Shown: positions 11,338 through 23,400 of the stretch, piece after piece
How positions within the stretch are numbered: position 1 is the first letter of the stretch
How the letters are laid out: each line of letters opens with the position of its first letter
Assembly: GCA_902651635.1 (NCBI GenBank)
Contig: CACRSC010000029.1
Location: 283,073-347,072 of the forward strand
Length of the DNA: 64,000 nucleotides
Reading direction: 5' to 3'
DNA from: Mastigamoeba balamuthi
Taxonomy: Eukaryota > Evosea > Mastigamoebida > Mastigamoebidae
The notes under the pieces: model-generated
What the model was told of the DNA's origin: nothing
What the model saw: only the letters and a program-made list of their open reading frames with translations
Databases searched by the model: none
Position numbers and translations under genes: made by a program

Positions 11338-12933
11338 TCATGCGATTATCGTCCGAGAAGGACAACCCCACATGCAGAGGGTTGCCTTCTCGATATAACC
11401 TCTGTCACTCGATGCCGCCCAGTCGTACGTCAGCGGTGCCCACTCCCCGTCAGGCCGTTGGGAATGGGCCGCGGCGAATCTCTCGACCATCTCGAACGCA
11501 GCCTCAGCGACTGCCCGTTGCGCCTTCCCGCGAGACAGGAGCAGCGGCCACGAAGTGCTGGGAACCTCCCGTAGCATCCACGAGAGCGGGGGCAGGTACG
11601 ACAGCACACGGACGTTGCATACGTGCCATGGCAGGTCTGTGAACGTGTGGTGCGATGCTCCCGAGACGCCGACCACCAATGCGCCGCCTGCAACGGCAGA
11701 CGGGGTGGAGCGAGGCTTCGACAGGCACCCCTCTATGGCCGATAGCAGCAGTCCCGAGAATTGGCCGTGGAACTCGCCCTTGGAGCTCGTCAAGAACAGT
11801 ATCGGTGCATGCGGGCGCTGCGAGAGGAACGCGAGGTTGTCGTCGGTGACCCACTGCCAGTAGTCCAGCACCACGACACAGGCCAGGCGGAGCGCGGGAG
11901 CTCTCAAAGGCGGCTGCACCACAGGGACACCAGCAGCGCCTCTGTGCGGCGGGGCCACAGAGTCCCACTCGCCAGCGGCGCAGCGCAGAGAGGCAGTGGC
12001 CCCGAGGCCGTGCCCCACGATGGTGACGCCCCGCGAGCAGTCGATCCCGGACGCGAGCGCGGGGTCGGAGAGCAGGCAGTCCGCTGCCAGGCGGGCCTCG
12101 CGAGCCCTGTAGAACTTGGGTCCCGGGTACGTAGTCCGGAAGTCGCGGACGCTGCGGGGCGACGCCACGAGCCAGCCAGCGTCTGCGAGGTGCTCCGCGA
12201 GGCACGTGTAGTACTCGGGAGGCGCCTCGCGTGCACACAACAGCACCACGAGCGGCAACTACTTTCCCTGTGCGTCAGAGCAACTCGGAATCGACCAGAG
12301 GCGAACCTTCTCGTTCTCAGGAAGAGAGGGATCCGTTTCCCAATATGAGGACGTCCTGCCGTGCAGCAGCGTGCCCCTCATCAGAGCGCGGAGGGCCGTC
12401 GGCATGTTTGCCCAGAACGTCGTGCGGACCAGAGACCCTTTGGAGTTGGCGCTGGGTTCGATTCGGGCGGTTCTGCAGCCCATTCTCCTGTTGGTCGGGT
12501 ACCACAGTCGCAGCAGCAGCTGGACAGGCTCGCAGACGGTGCCATCCGACTGGGCGACAGCCCCAGGGGGCAGCTGGCGTACTGCGGCGCTGCCGGCGCT
12601 GTCCGTCGGAGCCGCGTAGGCGTAGGAGACCGTGTACTCGCGCTCGCAGGTGCCCAGCGGTCGACTGCGCACGGGAGTGTTCGGTTTCGGCAGAGCGAGG
12701 CACGGGAGCCAGGAACCGAAAGCAGCCGCAGCTGCCGCCAGGCGCAGGGGAGCACTGCCAGAGACGGCGACGGAGGCGAGGGCGCAGAGGCGCAGAGGAA
12801 CGCTCAGCAGGCGGATTCTGCCAGCAACGACAGGGGCCAACGTCGCGAGCACGACGAGGGTGTTGGTGGCCCAGTGGGGGCCCGCCACGCATGTGGAGAC
12901 GGCGGTTGCGGCAACGCACAGCAGCTCGTCCAT
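11338..12933 (-). CDS. PAF-acetylhydrolase-like alpha/beta hydrolase with membrane N-terminus, nucleophile replaced
   Basis: Resembles the platelet-activating-factor acetylhydrolase/lipase family. The N-terminal third is hydrophobic, with several possible membrane segments between residues 1 and about 75. Then come LLLRLWYPTNRRMGCRTA and the core LPLVVLLCAREAPPEYYTCLA. The nucleophile elbow reads VTIVGHGLGATAS: the Ser expected in G-x-S-x-G is Gly (codon GGC at about 12021). A His occurs in SGASHHTFTD. The two open halves are in one frame, separated only by a TAG at 12261-12259. A 48-bp, phase-0 intron (12306-12259, GTTCGC...AAAGTAG) would remove it and give about 515 aa. The start at 12933 (MDELLCV) suits the membrane segment; an in-frame upstream ATG lies at 13059. 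With the Ser missing it may not be a hydrolase. Confidence 0.65.
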
Positions 12934-13766
12934 GGGAAACCGCAATCTGGGGATATCCTCACCGTGAAGATACGATCCGTATCTTGGTGGAGATCTCTGG
13001 TATTGGGCACTGCGGCTCGTTTGAATGAGCTTGCTGACGCGCCTTGGGTGGCAGAACACTCCTTTCTGGCTTGCAGGAGTAGCACAGCAAAGGGTTCCAG
13101 GCGGCGTGGTGGGTCATACATATCCAGTGCGGTAATCTGGGAATCTAGGAATCTTTTTTCCTTCCGCAGTGACGGACTAAAGTCGTAATATCTTTCATGA
13201 TGTTGTGTGAAGAAATGCCTCAATGTGGAAAAGAGGTATGCACTTTCAGTTTTCATTCCTGCAGGAAATTCGGACCCCGAATTCAAATAATGAGAACACC
13301 GATGGGGGAAAAACACGTCGTTTTTTCACTGAGCTCGCCATCCGACAGAGATGAGACGACTGTGCGGTTCCACCAGCCCTGTCCAGGTGCCCAGTACTGA
13401 GTTGGGTGTGCCGGTTATGGGGCCATACTTGCCTAGGTGCAGAGAACTGCACTATTTGGGACAACAGTGGGTGCGCAATGGAACACGACAGCAGTGGCCT
13501 CTCAACGTCAATAGAAGCAACGGACATGCAGTGGCACGACAAACAACCGTCGGGTGCGGATTGAAAAAGACGGAGTAACGACAGGCGGATTTCAGTGCAC
13601 CCTGACATTTTTCCACGGAGAAGCGGGGCCGATGCGTTGATTTCCACCCGAAAAAACCGCTGCGAACGTCATCCTCAGCATAGGATCACCTCGATCCCAC
13701 CCGCACTACAGTCCTCACTTTTTTCATTCACACCCTTTGAATCACACCAAGAGAACAACTCCATCA
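12934..13766. other. Intergenic region
   Basis: Divergent spacer of about 830 bp between the PAF-acetylhydrolase-like gene and the secreted hydrolase. Part may be 5' coding or leader of the former if the ATG at 13059 is used. I see no further gene, RNA or repeat. Confidence 0.4.
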
Positions 13767-15709
13767 ATGAACCGCACTCTGTGTGTTCTTGTCCTGTTCG
13801 CACTCGCTGGAGCCTCAGCGGGCACGGCAGACACCCTGCAAGAGTTCCGCAACATCTTCACCACGCACCTGCGCCGCAACAGCCCGCTGCTCGCCGTTAG
13901 TTCCACGACGCCTGCGCTGTGAAACGGGTTTCTGACGGTATTTATCCCCTGCAGGAGAGCGACCTCCGCCAGAGCCTGCTCTATCCCACGCCCGAGCTCA
14001 TCGCTGCACATGGTACGCAATCGTTTGCCGACGAGTCTTTCTCGAGTTTTTCTGTGCCTGAAGTTTCATATCCGCGCGCAGACTTCCGTGAGCTCAGCGC
14101 CGTCGACGCCGCGTTCGAGCGCGTCAGGCCGAGCGTGTGCAAGAGGGTCGAGGGTGGACTGCGCGTGGTCAACGGCCCCGACCCCCTGGCGCCTCTGGCA
14201 GCGAGGAGGGCCGCTGGGAAGGCGCCCGTGACGATTGTGAGTCTCAACGGCATGGCTGGCGAGTTTGTGCCGCGCCCCGCGCTGTCGATCGCGTACAATG
14301 CCTCGTCCACGTTCGCCGTCGCGTACCGTAGAATGCTCGCCGAGCACCCGGGCCTGACAGTCCCCGTGTACGTGTTCACTTCTTTTCGTGTGCAGTTTGA
14401 GTTTCCGTGTTAGCCAGGCGGTTTTTTTCATCATTGTCGGTTATTTCTCATCCCGCGAAACTCGCTCACAGGTGGGACAACCGCGTGCTGGCCGATGTGA
14501 AGGTGCCCCTGGGCGAGATTGTGACGGCGGGCAGCATGGACGCGGCTGACGGGACCCCGCTCTACAATGTCGTGTTCTTCACGCAGCGCGAGATGTCCCT
14601 CGAGTCCCTCATCCACCCCGACTTCGTCGTCCCCCGCCTCATCCAGCGCATGACCCTCTTCCTTGACCTCGTCGGCCGCTGTGCGCCATCTCTAGCCCCT
14701 CTGCACTCCTCTCGGGCGAGTCTAACGACTGCCTTGCGCAGACGTCGATGACTTCGTGCTGATCGGCTTCTCGAGGGGCTCCATCGACGCTGTGAACATC
14801 ATGGCGCGCCAGGCCGAGATCCCGTGGGGCAAGCGCATCCGCGGTATCATCACGCTCGACGGCGTCGTGTTCGGTACCTCTCTGGCTGATTGCGGCCTGG
14901 GTGAGGCCCGCAGCGACCCCCCGAGCATGTGCGAGATCATCAGCGACGTGATGGTCGACTTCCGCAAGCTCTACGAGAACCTCGTCCCCAAGGTGACCCA
15001 CGTCATCCAGAACACGGCGCGCCTCACCGCGATCTCCGCGAAGATCACGCTGGCGTTTTCCCGTCTTGGCAGGCCCCAGACGCTCAAGGATTCCCATCTG
15101 TTGTACCCCGATGTCCTCAAGGTTCGCCATTCGAAATCGCTGTTAAGCCCACTAACAGCACAACGTACGCAGTCGTACCAGGAGCTTATCGACAGCGTCC
15201 TCTTCGGTTTCGATGTCACGCACCCTGTGATCAACTACGACGAGAACATTCAGAGGCTCAAGAACCTCCTGGGCGGCATTCTCACGAGTATGCGCCTGCT
15301 CTCCACCAAGACCCGCACCGAGTGGTGGGCCACGCACACGCTGCCCGCCGACCGCCTCTACGCCTCGGTCACGGGCACCCTCGACGACGCCAGCTACTCG
15401 GCCCCCGAGGTGCACCCCGACGAGTGGGCCATGCGCTACCTCTACTACGTCGTCGCAGGCACCAGCGGCCAGGAGCTGGTCGACGGCCCTGTGCAGACCT
15501 CGAGGCAGATGTTCCTCCCCGAGGTGCACCGCGGGCTCAACCCCAGTCAGACGCCGTACACGGCGCACTGGCTGGGCCTGTTCCACACAACGCACGCGGG
15601 GACTGTGCTGGACTACGCGGTGCCGTGCCCCGACAAGTGGGTGGACCCGTTCCCCCGCAAGACCCTCGTCGACAGCTTCGCCACCTGGATCGCAACGCAT
15701 TCCAAGTGA
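13767..15709 (+). CDS. Secreted alpha/beta hydrolase (GxSxG), lipase/esterase-like
   Basis: Six exons (13767-13895, 13955-14012, 14082-14367, 14472-14680, 14742-15121, 15173-15709) join in frame to about 532 aa. The start MNRTLCVLVLFALAGASAG is a signal peptide. TIVSLNGMAGEFVPRP looks like a first beta-strand with an oxyanion turn. DDFVLIGFSRGSIDAVNIM is the nucleophile elbow, with Ser in GFSRGS. Acid and His residues probably lie in the last exon (for example GLFHTTHAG near the C-terminus), which I cannot assign firmly. The last intron (15122-15172, 51 bp) has no stop in frame, so the reading frame also runs through it. The protein is probably exported and acts on an ester substrate; the substrate is unknown. 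It lies among secreted polygalacturonase genes, which fits an extracellular digestive role. Confidence 0.7.
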
Positions 15710-17229
15710 TGAGGAGACCACCAACGTGGCCTCAGGAAACTGCATAAAACAATGAGAGAACAACAGAGGACGATTCTGTCACAGCAAACCTAGTCACAAG
15801 CCCTCGACTGAATAATCTCTCGTCTCGAGCCAGCCTTGTGGTGCCTGACTCACCATCCGAAAAAGCGCACGCACCTAAGGCACTGCAACGAGTAGAGGTG
15901 TTTGTGGCGATGTGGGTGGCCAAGCAGCCAGCCTCCAAGGCACACAAACGCAAGCACGTGGGCCCTGCTGAGCCAAACAATGAAATATCGAGAGGTGATG
16001 AGTACACATAATTGTTGCGTGGATGCAGGATGCAGCCTGTACATAATTGGCAATCTAGATTGCCACCAAAATGTACAGTTTTCCTTCAAGTTGCGTAAGC
16101 AGTGAACTCATTTTTGCTCAAACAGCTGAGCTGCAAAACGGCTTGAGAAAATTCTGCACCCCCCTTTGACAGGAGTATTGAGGAAAATGCTCCTTCATTG
16201 TTTGAATTCGAGCAGTAGTGGGCTGTCTGTCAGACATCGGGGTTTGTCAGACCTCCAATGGGATCAGAAATCAACGCTGGCACTCGCGGTCCTCCGCCAT
16301 CCCTGCGTCCCCCACCCTGTGCGCGAGTTCATGAGCAGTAATGTACATAGTACGCGCCATCACGGGCGTAGTACGCATGCGTGCAGGTCACAGCCGCCGC
16401 TGCCGGCCGCCAAGGCCCCCCGCGGCCACGCCCCCGCACGCGGGACTAAGCACCTGCGACAATGCAAGGATTACTTGTTGTGTATGTGCACCAGTTCTCC
16501 GTACTCTGCTGTGATCATGGCACATTGCCGCGTTCAACATCCCAGGAAGGTGAACAACGAGTACCGTCGCTCTGTCACTGGTGACCCCCAAAGCGACCTG
16601 CTCAAGGTAAGAGTCCGGCACACACGATCCGATGCAGCGCCGAGGACTTGCTGAACAGGGCGGGCAGAAGGCAGGAAAACATATGAGATGCCAGTGCTGC
16701 AATTCACGTATTGAATTGTGAATTGCGATGGCTCGATTTCAGAGGAGCCGTGTCTGCTGGCCCTATTACTGTGACCACAAGCGTCCTGGCGGGATGTGCG
16801 CACAATTCAACGCCTCCACACTGCGTGAGTGAAACAGGCTCCACGGCGCAGCTCGTGCCTCTGCAGGCAGAACTGAAAAACACACGAAAATCCACCTTGC
16901 GGGAATTCTTCGGTGCTGGGGTTTGTGGGGTGACTATCCCACTTCCAACCCGGGACAGAGTTCATCTCATGGCATTCCCGCCTTTCATGTAAGGTCCCCG
17001 TAGCGCATACTGCTACGGCATGGGACATTGGTCACCATCATGTGCGTGACCTGGCGATGGCCAGAGGACCCAAGACCCTTATCAGATATCAACAGCGTCA
17101 TTCTGCGGATCAGAATGCCTCATGCTGAGAAATCCATGAAACACTATCCAGGGGAATCATCGAGCTCCAGCTCCGAGCCTCGACTTCGAGTCCACTGCAT
17201 GGAGGGGCGAGCGCTCTCCTCAATCTCAT
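15710..17229. other. Intergenic region
   Basis: About 1.5 kb without a supportable gene. Open stretches here are short, lack family motifs and do not join. No tRNA or tandem repeat was seen. Confidence 0.4.
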
Positions 17230-17354
17230 GCCATACTGCACCTTTCTTTTCTGTTGATAACCAACGGAAGAAGGGTATAGCCGTTGACAAAACGGGTACT
17301 CAAATACGCAGGCGCAGGCCACGATAAACATCATCATTTCATATCACCATCGCA
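17230..17354 (+). promoter_or_regulatory. Conserved upstream block of GH28 copy 2
   Basis: The roughly 115 bp before the start codon closely match, in inverted orientation, the 115 bp before GH28 copy 3 (about 28727-28840). Both contain TTTTCTGTTGATAACC near the distal end and ATCATCATTTCA just before the ATG. The match may reflect a shared promoter and leader or simply recent duplication. No TATA box is obvious. Confidence 0.45.
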
Positions 17355-18662
17355 ATGCTGAAGGGAAGCATCGTGCTGCTCCTGCTGTTCTCTGCGCTTC
17401 TTGGCCACGCCAAGATGATCAAGGGCAAGTACGTGACCGTCATCGTCGGCGACTCTGTCTTCGACGTCACCAAGTACGGAGCACGCGGCGACGGCAGGAC
17501 CGACGACAGCTCGGCCATCCAGAAGGCCCTCGATGCCGCAGCCCCCAGGGGCGGCACGGTCGTGATCCCCGCCGGCAAGACGTTCCTGTTCAAGGCCATC
17601 AACATCAACGGCGACCACACCGAGCTCAGGATCGACGGCACCCTCCGCATCTCCAACGACTACGCCCACTGGCCCGCGGCTGCCAAGGCCGCCATCACCA
17701 TCCCCGCCAAGAGCAACGTCGCCATCACGGGGTCGGGCACCATCGACGGCCAGGGTGCCGTGTGGTGGGCCAACCTGAGGGACAAGGCCCGCCCCAGGAC
17801 CATCTACCCGCGCAACACCGACACCGTCATCGTCTCGGGCATCACCGTCAAGGACTGCCCCGACCACTGCCTGCAGATGTACTCCTCCAACACCGAGATC
17901 TTCGGCATCACCCTCCGCGCTCCCCCGTCCGAGGGCGTCGCCAACCCCTCCCACAACACCGACGGCATCGACGTCCACGGCGACAACTTTTGGGGTGCGT
18001 CTCGCTTTGCCGTGTCTGCTCCTCCCCTCCTCCCCTCCTCTCCTCCTCCTCCTCTCACCACCACCACCTCCGCCTGCTCGCGCGTTCGCGTGGCCGCAGT
18101 GCACGACAGCGACATCTCGGTGGGCGACGACAACGTGGCGATCCACTCGAGCAAGGTCCTCGTCGAGGACTGCCAGTTCGGCAACGGCCACGGCGCCTCC
18201 ATCGGCTCGCTCTGCTCCGAGACCATCTCCGACATCACCGTCAAGGGCGTCCACTTCGCCGGCACCACGTGCGGGCCCCGCATCAAGACGGTCCAGGGCT
18301 GCCCCGGGTCGCTCTCCAACGTCCGCTTCCAGGACCTGATCCTCACCAACGTCAAGAAGACCATCGAGGTCAACATGTTCTACAAGCTCAGCGAGGCCGC
18401 GCAGCCCACGAGGCCGGGCAACTTCAAGATCAGCAACATCAACTTCGTCAACATCCAGAGCACCAACCCTGGCTCGGCGGGCGAGTTCCAGTGCGACCCC
18501 AAGAGCCACTGCGGCGTGTACATGCAGGACGTGGTGCAGACGGGCAAGAGCCTGGCGTACAAGTGCAGCAATGTCTTCGGTAGGGCTGTTGGGAAGGAGA
18601 GCCCTCGTCCTTGCCTGGCTGCTTTCAAGAGGTCTGCTGACGACTTCAATGATACGGCCTAA
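17355..18662 (+). CDS. Secreted GH28 polygalacturonase, copy 2 (intact)
   Basis: Glycoside hydrolase family 28 enzyme, predicted to hydrolyse alpha-1,4-galacturonan in pectin outside the cell. One intron (17995-18099, 105 bp) is removed, giving 400 aa. A signal peptide (MLKGSIVLLLLFSALLGHA) precedes DVTKYGARGDGRTDDSSAIQ, the typical N-terminal beta-helix motif. All four GH28 active-site signatures are present: NTDGID (about residue 200), GDDNVAI (about 221), GHGASIGS, and RIK in CGPRIKTVQG (about 274). The intron is a multiple of three with no in-frame stop, so a retained-intron product would also be open. It is nearly identical, intron included, to the inverted copy at 28726, and has a broken relative at 10062. 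Confidence 0.93.
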   Translation: MLKGSIVLLLLFSALLGHAKMIKGKYVTVIVGDSVFDVTKYGARGDGRTDDSSAIQKALDAAAPRGGTVVIPAGKTFLFKAININGDHTELRIDGTLRISNDYAHWPAAAKAAITIPAKSNVAITGSGTIDGQGAVWWANLRDKARPRTIYPRNTDTVIVSGITVKDCPDHCLQMYSSNTEIFGITLRAPPSEGVANPSHNTDGIDVHGDNFWGASRFAVSAPPLLPSSPPPPLTTTTSACSRVRVAAVHDSDISVGDDNVAIHSSKVLVEDCQFGNGHGASIGSLCSETISDITVKGVHFAGTTCGPRIKTVQGCPGSLSNVRFQDLILTNVKKTIEVNMFYKLSEAAQPTRPGNFKISNINFVNIQSTNPGSAGEFQCDPKSHCGVYMQDVVQTGKSLAYKCSNVFGRAVGKESPRPCLAAFKRSADDFNDTA

Positions 18663-19940
18663 CGATGTGCAGTTTGAACCGCAGTCCCACTGAAACACTC
18701 AATAGTCCACTACAAGGGTTGTCCGCTGATGTTACGAGTGATCCCATTGTTCCCTGCGTGAGTGGTGATTAATCCTTCAATTAATTCGGCAGTTTCACGA
18801 GCTGTGGCAGTCCGCGTTGAGGAGTCGCTGACCATTTCCACGAACCCACGAACAAAAACTAGTTTGCTTCCTAGCCATCCAGGATCTAGATCTGAAATCT
18901 GTTTCGTCCACTTTGTCAGCAGGCTCCGCGCGTGCATCGTGTCTGCCCTCATCTGAGCAGAATGGGCCACGTTAAGGCAATTCCTGCCCGAGAAAATCCG
19001 CTCCGGTACTATCCGAGTTCAGTCCTCGATTAAACAAAATCCGTCGCATCATTTGCGAGCTCCCTATGGTCCACTGATATGGCACCACTATGTCACACTC
19101 CGCGAGAAAATCCGTGCGCCCTGAAATTCCGAGTGTTGTGTTGTATGATAGAATGTAAAGAATCCATACAATCCAAGCTCTCTGTATGTTCACAACAAAA
19201 CGAGAGGTAAATCACTAGCAGTTGCTTTCCAGGGTCAATAACATCTTTCTGACAAGCCCAAGCCTCGTAAGTACAAGCTGGAATGAGATTCAGCTGACAA
19301 AGTACAAGCCACCACGGGGCACCCACCGGTAGTACCGAGGGGTCTTAGCTGTCATATTAAGCTCTGCGATGTGGTGCACAAAGGCAAAAACACAAAGCAG
19401 CAGGAAGCCCGAGGTTGCGAGCCACTCTTGAGAGGAACTTAATTGGTGTCAGTGATATGTCATCACCGCACAGGCCGATTCACTCACGCGATTCTCCCGC
19501 GTCTCACAACCCAAATCAGGATAACAGAACGCATGGGTACTGTGAGCGGGGTGGGCATGCCCAAATCGGCTCTTTAGATCAGCAATTCAGCAGGCATTAG
19601 TAAGCTTCCTTTTTCGGGCGAGTTGAGGCGTACGGTTCGGTTTCCTTGCATTATTTCCCGTTTAGTCTCAGATGGACAATCAGACCTGTCTAAAACGGTA
19701 CTGTGGGGAGCCCGACCCCACATAAATAAAATCGAGTAGCAGCTGCGTGTTTACAATACTATTGGCATCCATAGCATCTCATCGATTGCAAACTCCGCTC
19801 GAAACTCTATGGCGAATTGTATCAAGGCCGGGGCTGCCATGGCGCCGCCGCGTGTCTGGGCGTCCTCGAGCAAAGTTTACTTCCTGTCTCCGTTTCAGGT
19901 GTGCCACACATGCGCGCCTGCCCCTACTGAATTGCGCTCA
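18663..19940. other. Intergenic region
   Basis: About 1.3 kb of mixed composition. No recognised gene, RNA or repeat. It may hold upstream exons of the uncertain exon that follows. Confidence 0.4.
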
Positions 19941-20265
19941 GGTGACTTTTGAGGCTGGTGTGGCGTGGATGGCTGAGCACTGCGTGACCGAGGAGCTCGT
20001 GCGGGAACAAGCGGGGAGGGCCAGATTGCTCCTAGAGGGCTGCCGCACAGGTGCAGTCCCCGACCACCGGAATCCTCCTCCAGTGAGTGCCTCTAATACA
20101 TGCTGGAGCGCAGAGGAAGAGGTAGCGGAGCTGCCGCCATGCGACAGGTGCTGCTCGTCAAGAGGTGCTAACGTGACCCTGGGGTTCGCGACGACCCACC
20201 TCAACCTCTCAGACAGCACCTCGACGGGCACCTGCGTCATTCACTTCGATAACTGCCGATCGTGA
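19941..20265 (+). CDS. Possible terminal exon of an unrecognised gene
   Basis: An open stretch follows an AG acceptor-like site (ATTGCGCTCAG) and ends in TGA at 20265. It would encode about 107 residues including WMAEHCVTEELVREQAGRAR and a Cys-bearing segment (PPCDRCCSSRG). The composition resembles real coding DNA here, but I find no family motif and no convincing upstream exon. An in-frame ATG lies at 19969. The neighbour downstream, on the other strand, is the nucleoporin. Confidence 0.22.
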
Positions 20266-20483
20266 GAACCCGACCAGCTTCCTCTGTTCTCACACGTCGG
20301 TGTATAGGCACTGCAACTCATCGAGGCTGCACCTCGGGGGGCAGCCAGACAGTGGCGAAAGGCTGAGCCCTTTGGTAAGTAAGGGTTAACTTCATAAAGG
20401 CAAAATCACTCGAAAGCAGCTTCTCGAGGATTGATGTGCCAATGGCTTGGGCGATTGATGTTCTTGTTCTGTTTGTCAGCAGA

Positions 20484-23400
20484 TCACCTGCGCATCTGCT
20501 GCCACTGTGCCCCCGCTGGAGCAGCAGACGGGTTGGAGAACGGGTTTCCTCCCAGAACCGAAGCCCCAGTGACGCCGGCAAACCCGCCAGAGACCGCTGG
20601 CGCGCCGCCGCCGAAGAGCGACCTGTGCTGCTGGGCCCCAGCCACCGGCGCTGCGTGCGACGCCTGCGGCGACCACGTCGACCCGAACGCCCCGGCTCCC
20701 GTCAGGTTGCCCGCCCCGAAGCTCATCGCCTGCGCAGGGGCCGGCGCCGCCCCGCCCATCAGGTTCGACGAGAACGGGTTCGCGGGGGCCGCGCCCGCCA
20801 TCGCCATCGGCTGCTGCGCCATGGGAGCCGCGGGGGCCTGCGCGGGCGCGCCGCCGCCGAAAGGCGACGAGAAAATGGAGGCGGCGGTGCGCAGGCCGGC
20901 CATCTGCTGCTGCGGCTGCTGCGGGGCGTTGGACGAGCCGAACAGCCCCAGGTTCACCGGCGTCTGCGAGAACAGCCCGCCCGACGCGGGGGCCGCGGGG
21001 ACCATCGAGGGGAACTGCATCTGCTGCGGCTGCTGCGGCTGCTGCTGGGGCTGCGAGCCGAACAGCGACGGGGCCGACGTCGGCGTCGAGGGCTGACCGA
21101 ACAGCGACGAGGCTGAAGTCGGTGCCGAGGGCTGACCGAACAGCGACCTGCCAGCCTGCTGAGGCGCCCCGAACACCGACGCCGCGGTCTGTGCCGGGGC
21201 CTGGAACAGCTGCGGCTGCTGCGGCTGCGGCTTCGTCTGCATCGCGTCCTCCATGTCTCCCAACGACGCCTTCAAAACCGCCGCCTGCGGCACAGCTGCC
21301 ACAGGAGCAACAGGCGCGGGCGCCTGCGCAGGGGCGAGGGCCGGCGCCGGGGCCGGGGCCTGCGCGGTGGCGGGGGCCGGGGCCGGGGCAGCGGAAGCGG
21401 TAGGTGCTGTCGCAGATGCGGCAGGCGCGGGCGCGGCGGCAGGAGCTTCGGGCGACTTGGGCGCCTCCTTGGCCGCAGGGGCCGCAGGCGACTCGGGGAC
21501 AGCGAACGGCTTCTGCGGCGTTGCCGGGGAGCTCGCGAACGGCGGCATCTTCTCCGCGCTGATCGGCGTCGGCTGCCGCTGCGGCGGCGACACCGCCAGG
21601 GTCTTCACCTCGGCGACAGGCGGCAGCGCGCCGCCCGGCGACGCGGGCTTCTGCGGTGTCGTCGCCGTCGGACCCGCGGGCGACCCCGCAGTCTTGATCG
21701 GCGTCTTGGTCGACTTCTCCACAGGCGTCGCGAACAGCGAGGCGGCGGCGGGCTTGTCCTCCTTGCCCTCCTCGGCTGCCTTGTTGGTGCTCTCGGGGGG
21801 CACCGTGATGGTCAGGTTCGCCGGCTTCTTCTTCTCCGCCGACGTCGGCTGCTTTGCGTCTGCCGCGGGCTTGGCGGGCGTCGCGAACGAGAACCCCGAG
21901 GCCGCCGTCTTGCTCGCGTCCGCGCCAAACGCGAGTCCGGAAGCCGTTGCCTTGTCCGCCGCGGCCGAGGTGGCCCCGAACGAGAACCCCGGCGCCGCCT
22001 TGTCCGCCGCGGCCGGGGTGGCCCCGAACGAGAACGCGGCCGTGTCCTTGTTGCTGCTCGCCCCGAACGAGAACCCCGACGCTGCAGGCGCCGCTGCCTC
22101 GGCCGCGGGCTTGTCGTCCGCCGCTGGCTTATCAGCGACCGGCGCACCGAACGACGACGTCGTGGCTGCGACCTTGTTGTCCGCTGCCGGCTTGCTCGGG
22201 GTCTTCTCGGCCGCCGCGGCCTTGCTGGGGCTCGGCGTCTTCTCCGCAGACGCTTGCGGGCCAGAGCCGAATGCGAAGCCGAGCGCGGGCTTGCTGTCGG
22301 CTGGCGCCTTGTTCTCCTGCTCCTTCTGCCCTCCGAACACCGAGGCGAAGGGCGACTGCGAGGGCTTGTCGCTTTCCGCGCCGAACCCGAATGGCTTCTG
22401 TGTCGCCGCCACGCCAAACGGCGACTGCGCGGGCTTCGACTCGGCGTCGCCCTTCTCGCTGCTGTCCGCGCCGAACCCGAACGGCTTCTGCGTGGCGGTC
22501 GCCCCGAACAGCGGCTTCGCCTCCGCGTCGCCCTTCTTCTCGTTGCTCTCAGCGCCGAACCCGAACGGCTTCTGCGTGGCCGCCGCCCCGAACGGCGACT
22601 GTGCGGGCTTCGCCCCCGCCTCGGCCTTCTTCTCGCCGCTGTCACCGCCGAACCCGAGCGGCTTCTGTGTGGCGACCGCTGCGCTGAACGGCGACGGCGC
22701 AGGCTTCGTCTCGGCCTTCTTCTCGCTGCTGTCAGCGCCGAACCCAAACGGCTTCTGCACGGAGGCGCTGCTCAGGTTGAACGGCGAGACCGCGGGCTGC
22801 TTCTCGGCAGTGGCGGGCTTGCTGGCGCTCGGCTGCTCCTTCTTCTCGGGCGTCGCCCCGGCGAACGCGGGCTTGGCGCTCTGCTTGACCTCCGGCAGCG
22901 CCGACCGCATCTCCCCGGCGAAGTTGAAGCCCCCAGAGCCCGACGACGCGGCCTGGCCGAACGGCGATGCGGCGGGCGCCGCGGCCTTCTCCTTGGCGGC
23001 GGCCTTCTTCGACTCGAGCGGCGTCGCGAAAGAGAACGAGATCGACTGCGCCCCCGTAGGCGTGCTGAACATCTGCTGAGCGGCCGCGGACGACTTGGGC
23101 GTCGCCAGCGCCGACTCCTTCGACTCCTGCTTGCCCGAGAGCGGCGTGAACGGCGCCGGCGAGCTGCCATCCTTGGTCTGAATGAACATCGGCCTCGACG
23201 GCGCCGCCGCCTGCTCGGCCCGCTTGCCCGGCGTGGGCGACAGCTGCACAAACTTGGGAGCCGCTGCCTTGTCGGGCACGACGACGTGCGCAGGGCTCGA
23301 CAGCGCCGCGTTCCTGGCGTGCTCGAGCTTCCGCAGGACCTCAGCCGCACTGGGCGTCGCTGGCTTGGGTGCCTCCGCCTCAAACTGCTCCGATGGCGCC

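Noticed and set aside
16166-16992. Short open frames between the secreted hydrolase and GH28 copy 2
   Set aside because: No family motifs, no consistent frame or splice sites, and composition close to the spacer.
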